This document shows, one piece after another, positions 60,896-64,000 of a DNA stretch of 64,000 nucleotides (positions are counted from its first letter, which is position 1; each line of letters opens with the position of its first letter). The stretch spans positions 8,700 to 72,699 of the forward strand of contig JBKJUS010000184.1 in NCBI GenBank assembly GCA_046590575.1. The letters are read 5' to 3'. Below the pieces are notes generated by a model, which saw nothing but the letters and a program-made list of their open reading frames with translations, was not told where the DNA came from and did no database searches. The DNA comes from DATLNF01 sp046590575. GTDB lineage: Bacteria > Actinomycetota > Actinomycetes > BP-191. The translations under genes and the position numbers were made by a program.

Positions 60896-62059
60896 CTAGA
60901 GCACCGCCCCGGCGAGCTCGTCGTCAACTGCTTGTACCAGCCGGCTGCGAAGCTCGGGGACGTCGATGCGGTCAATGACCTCGGCGAAGAAGCCGCGGAC
61001 AACCAGGCGCCGGGCCTCGTCGGCGGCGATACCCCGCGACTGCAGATAGAACAGCTGGAGGTCGTCGAAGCGTCCGGTGGCTGACGCGTGCCCGGCGCCG
61101 GCGACCTCGCCGGTCTCGATCTCGAGGTTGGGCACGGAGTCCGCGCGCGCCCCATCGGTGAGCACGAGGTTGCGGTTGACCTCGTAGGTGTCGGTACCGA
61201 CGGCGTCCTTGCCGATGAAAACGTCACCGATCCAAACGGCGTGCGCGTTCGCACCCTGCAGCGCGCCCTTGTAGACGACCCGGCTGCGGCAGTGTGGCTG
61301 GGTGTGGTCGACGAAGACCCGGTGCTCAAGGTGCTGGCCCTCGTCAGCGAAGAACAGGCCGTAGAGCTCGGCGTCGCCGCCCGGGCCGGCGTAGGTGATG
61401 CTTGGCACGAGCCGTACGACATCGCCGCCGAGGGTGATCGCGAAGCCGCGGAAGGTCGCGTTGCGACCAACGCGCACCACATGGTGGCCGAGGTGGACGG
61501 CGTCACGGTCCCAGTCCTGCAGGCTGACGAACGTGAGGCTCGCGCCGTCACCCACCAGGCACTCGACGTTGGCGGAGAAGAACCCTGTGCCGACGTGGTC
61601 GAGCACGACAGTCACGCGAGCGAACGCGCCCACATCGATGACTAGGTGGCCGTACGACGTGCCACCATCCCCCTTCACCGTGATGCGCACTGGACCGTCG
61701 AGCTCGGTGTCGGCCGGCACGCTGATCATCAGCGGTTCGTCAGAACGCTCGAGGGCAAGGGCCGCAGCGCGGTCGCTGGGGGTGAAGGCTGACCCGACCC
61801 GCCGGTCGTCGCGCGGCACCCGGCTGATCGTGACGCCATCCGGGCCGTCCCAGGCCACGGAGAAGCCACCATCGCTAAAGGCTGTGCCGTCGAGCAAGCC
61901 ACGCAGCCGGTCGAGCGGGGTGAAGCGCCACTCCTCCTCACGCCCGGTGGGCATGGGGAAGTCGGCGACGTCACGCGAGAGCGTGCGCTGCGCCTTCGAC
62001 GAGGCCGGCACCAACGCGCCGGTCGTCGTCACTGAAGTGCCAGGGGTCACGTCGCTCAC
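60896..62059 (-). CDS. sufD: SufD
   Basis: 387 residues. Right-handed beta-helix family shared with SufB; the C-terminal part reads LVLTDGARADSVPNLEIETGEVAGAGHASATGRFDDLQLFYLQSRGI, the diagnostic SufD segment. Component of the SufBCD scaffold. Its start overlaps the sufB stop by one base. Confidence 0.96.
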   Translation of the reverse strand: MSDVTPGTSVTTTGALVPASSKAQRTLSRDVADFPMPTGREEEWRFTPLDRLRGLLDGTAFSDGGFSVAWDGPDGVTISRVPRDDRRVGSAFTPSDRAAALALERSDEPLMISVPADTELDGPVRITVKGDGGTSYGHLVIDVGAFARVTVVLDHVGTGFFSANVECLVGDGASLTFVSLQDWDRDAVHLGHHVVRVGRNATFRGFAITLGGDVVRLVPSITYAGPGGDAELYGLFFADEGQHLEHRVFVDHTQPHCRSRVVYKGALQGANAHAVWIGDVFIGKDAVGTDTYEVNRNLVLTDGARADSVPNLEIETGEVAGAGHASATGRFDDLQLFYLQSRGIAADEARRLVVRGFFAEVIDRIDVPELRSRLVQAVDDELAGAVL

Positions 62060-64000
62060 TAGCCGACCGAGCCTTCCATCTGTAGCTCGATCAGCCGGTT
62101 GAGCTCGAGGGCGTACTCCATCGGCAGCTCACGGGCGATCGGCTCGACGAAGCCGCGCACGATCATCGCCATGGCCTCGTTCTCCGCCATGCCGCGCTGC
62201 ATCAGGTAGAAGAGCTGGTCCTCGCCAATCTTGCTGACTGTCGCCTCGTGGCCGATCGACGCGTCGTCCTCGCGGACGTCGACGTACGGGTAGGTGTCCG
62301 AGCGGCTGATGGCGTCGGTGAGCAGCGCGTCGCAGCGCACGCTCGACTTCGAGCCGTGCGCGCCCTCCTGCACCTGAACCAGGCCGCGGTACGACGTCCG
62401 CCCGCCGCCGCGAGCGACCGACTTGCTGATGATCTGGCTCGAGGTGTGCGGCGCTGCGTGCACCATCTTCGCGCCCGCGTCCTGGTGCTGCCCCTCGCCG
62501 GCGAAGGCGACAGAAAGCGTTTCTCCGTACGCGTGCTCGCCCAGCAGATAGCACGCCGGGTACTTCATGGTGACCTTGGAGTTGTGCACGATGAAACCCT
62601 CGGACACGAAGTTGCCAGTGCCCTCGACCTCGATGTCCCAGGTCGGCACGGTCTCGAGGTGCTCGGACACCTCCACCTTGCGGATCTCGACGGACTCGGG
62701 CAGTTCAATGCCGGATCGACCGACCTTGCGAAACCGAGCCTGAGTCGAAGGGGCCTGGTGATCGGCCGCCGTCTGCAGGGTGCGGGACACGTGCCAGAGC
62801 AGGCGGGAGTCGGCTGGAAACACCAGGCAGTGTGCGCCCCTCGCGGTGCATTCCTTGCCGACCACGACGATCCGACGCTCCTCGTCGAACTCCGTGTGAA
62901 GTCGCGGGGTGATGCCTAACGAAACCAGGATCCGCGCGACGTCCTCGAGCAGGGGTCGGTTGACTGACTTGATGGACAACCCGCGCGGCGTGACCGCGCA
63001 GCCATCGGTGTCCAGATATCCAGCCACGAACGCCAGCCGTTGCTGTTCCGGCAGGTTGAACACCCACTCCGGCACCCGCTTGTGCAGCGCCCCGGTCGTG
63101 AAGCCGTTCAACTCGAGGAACTCGGCCAGCTCCACACTCGACCACGTGACAGCAACGCCGTCAGCCCGATCCTTGGGCGGAATGTCCGGCGCGAAGAGCT
63201 CCAGAATCTCGTCGAGCCGCTCACGCGCCCGATCGGTCTGCGGGACGGACATGGTGACCTTGGCCCACCGCTGGCCACCGTTGACCCCGAGCTTCGAGTC
63301 GACCGAACCGTCGCCGACATATGCCCCGAAGAACCACATGAGGTCTTCGGTCGTCGCCACCGGAATGCGCAGTCGCGATTCACGCGACCGAGTCGCCGCA
63401 AGATGGTCGCCGTACTGGTTGCTATTCGTGAAGGTCGTGGTCAGATTGGGGAAATCGAGCTTGTGCGGCTCGCCGAAGTCGAGGCTCGTGATGGGAACGA
63501 TCGCCTCGGTCAGGTGATCGGCGCGCACGTACGCGAGCCGGTAGCGCCCGGTCTTCTTCGGCTGATCAGGATCGTAGGTGTAGGAGTAGAACGGGTGGTT
63601 GTCGGTGACCCGAAGTCGGCGCTCGCCGACGCGAACCTCACGCACCGGCTGCTCGCCGGAGTACCGCTTGGCCACCACCCTGCGGAACACGAGCTCACCG
63701 GCCTGGTCGTCGTAGGCCAGGACCTCGTCGCCCCCGACGACGTCCTGGATGAACTTCAGCCCGCTACGGGTAGTAACTGTCTGGTCACTAGCGAGGCATC
63801 CGATATTGCCGTCGATCCACTCCATGCGGCCGCCGGCGGCAACGGCGGTGCGCTTGGTCACTAGGTTGTAGACGTTGTTCGACCAATTCTGGATTGTGGT
63901 GTAGCGGACGTGCGCGTCCTTCTTCACGATGATCTCGACTACTGCGGAGTGCAGGCTGTCAGACGAGTAGACAGGCGCGGTACAGCCTTCTACGTAGTGC
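62059..64000 (-). CDS. sufB: SufB with an intein (5' end outside window)
   Basis: The window holds the C-terminal 646 codons. Extein parts: HYVEGCTAPVYSSDSLHSAV...GGRMEWIDGNIG before the intein, and SKVTMKYPACYLLGEHAYGE...LNRLIELQMEGSVG after it. The reading frame is uninterrupted through a 406-residue intein (62581-63798), which must splice to give functional SufB. The joined extein gives the uninterrupted family sequence GNIG-SKVTMKYP. First gene visible of the SUF operon. Confidence 0.96.
   Translation of the reverse strand, partial: HYVEGCTAPVYSSDSLHSAVVEIIVKKDAHVRYTTIQNWSNNVYNLVTKRTAVAAGGRMEWIDGNIGCLASDQTVTTRSGLKFIQDVVGGDEVLAYDDQAGELVFRRVVAKRYSGEQPVREVRVGERRLRVTDNHPFYSYTYDPDQPKKTGRYRLAYVRADHLTEAIVPITSLDFGEPHKLDFPNLTTTFTNSNQYGDHLAATRSRESRLRIPVATTEDLMWFFGAYVGDGSVDSKLGVNGGQRWAKVTMSVPQTDRARERLDEILELFAPDIPPKDRADGVAVTWSSVELAEFLELNGFTTGALHKRVPEWVFNLPEQQRLAFVAGYLDTDGCAVTPRGLSIKSVNRPLLEDVARILVSLGITPRLHTEFDEERRIVVVGKECTARGAHCLVFPADSRLLWHVSRTLQTAADHQAPSTQARFRKVGRSGIELPESVEIRKVEVSEHLETVPTWDIEVEGTGNFVSEGFIVHNSKVTMKYPACYLLGEHAYGETLSVAFAGEGQHQDAGAKMVHAAPHTSSQIISKSVARGGGRTSYRGLVQVQEGAHGSKSSVRCDALLTDAISRSDTYPYVDVREDDASIGHEATVSKIGEDQLFYLMQRGMAENEAMAMIVRGFVEPIARELPMEYALELNRLIELQMEGSVG
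62581..63798 (-). other. Intein in SufB with DOD (LAGLIDADG) homing endonuclease
   Basis: 406 residues. Starts with Cys1 (CLASDQTVTT), block B is VTDNHPFYS, the homing-endonuclease blocks are MWFFGAYVGDGSVD (C) and LAFVAGYLDTDGCA (E), and it ends WDIEVEGTGNFVSEGFIVHN with Ser as the +1 extein residue. All splicing residues look intact, so splicing and possibly homing should be functional. Confidence 0.93.

Noticed and set aside
62059..64000. sufB as a disrupted gene with foreign insert
   Set aside because: The insert is in frame and has complete intein splicing motifs, so it is an intein and not a disruption.

Overview
The window is a high-GC chromosomal segment of an actinobacterium (Actinomycetota). 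Evidence: GC-biased codons with frequent GTG and TTG starts, ATGA/GTGA gene overlaps, an actinobacterial SUF operon with a Rieske gene between sufD and sufC and an intein in SufB, an AcnR-type regulator next to aconitase, a lysine/alanine-rich histone-like protein, and an LPxTG-type surface enzyme. Genus cannot be decided from the sequence.

Layout. (1) 0-11.7 kb is accessory DNA: the tail of a DUF433/DUF5615 toxin-antitoxin-like pair, a complete ISL3-family insertion sequence (824-2271), a tyrosine integrase, two secreted orphans, a HigBA-like toxin-antitoxin pair with a promoter implying a leaderless transcript, a field of C-rich short repeats (6303-6629, another copy at 9219), a YdhR-type monooxygenase with a STAND-ATPase/winged-helix regulator, a relic of a second integrase 3' end (9297-9404), and a Tat-exported multicopper oxidase translationally coupled to a small membrane protein. 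(2) 11.7-22.2 kb is a nitrogen-storage/polyamine island: aldolase, amidohydrolase, homospermidine synthase, ornithine-type decarboxylase, an uncharacterised cyanophycin-synthetase relative that lacks the ATP-grasp domain, then cyanophycin synthetase and cyanophycinase. (3) 22.3-45 kb is mostly housekeeping and secreted functions: cold-shock protein, PBP4-type peptidase, sortase-anchored amidase, GNAT, inositol-phosphatase family, an S53-like protein that looks catalytically dead, PAS protein, FtsH-like protease, MsrB, an acyl-CoA dehydrogenase pair, GDPD, an Asp-box beta-propeller plus MoaD-like pair, hemolysin III, quinone reductase, M14 carboxypeptidase, two bacterial PH-domain proteins with an SSI-like lipoprotein, NhaA and a zinc alcohol dehydrogenase. 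(4) 45-64 kb: a mitochondrial-type aconitase divergent from acnR, SDR, DUF6308, LVIVD-repeat protein, ABC exporter, acyl-CoA dehydrogenase/enoyl-CoA hydratase, a histone-like protein with an HTH protein, an ABC-F ATPase, and the SUF Fe-S assembly operon, read leftwards and entering the window from the right.

How genes work together. The SUF operon (sufB-sufD-Rieske-sufC-sufS-sufU-DUF59) is tightly coupled by short overlaps and builds Fe-S clusters, one client being the aconitase in the same window. In the cyanophycin island, CphA and CphB make and open the Asp/Arg polymer, while the decarboxylase and homospermidine synthase convert ornithine-derived putrescine to homospermidine; the stand-alone Mur-ligase-like protein between them is the most attractive candidate for undescribed chemistry. 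The integrase at 2.3 kb and the integrase relic at 9.3 kb suggest repeated integration at this locus.
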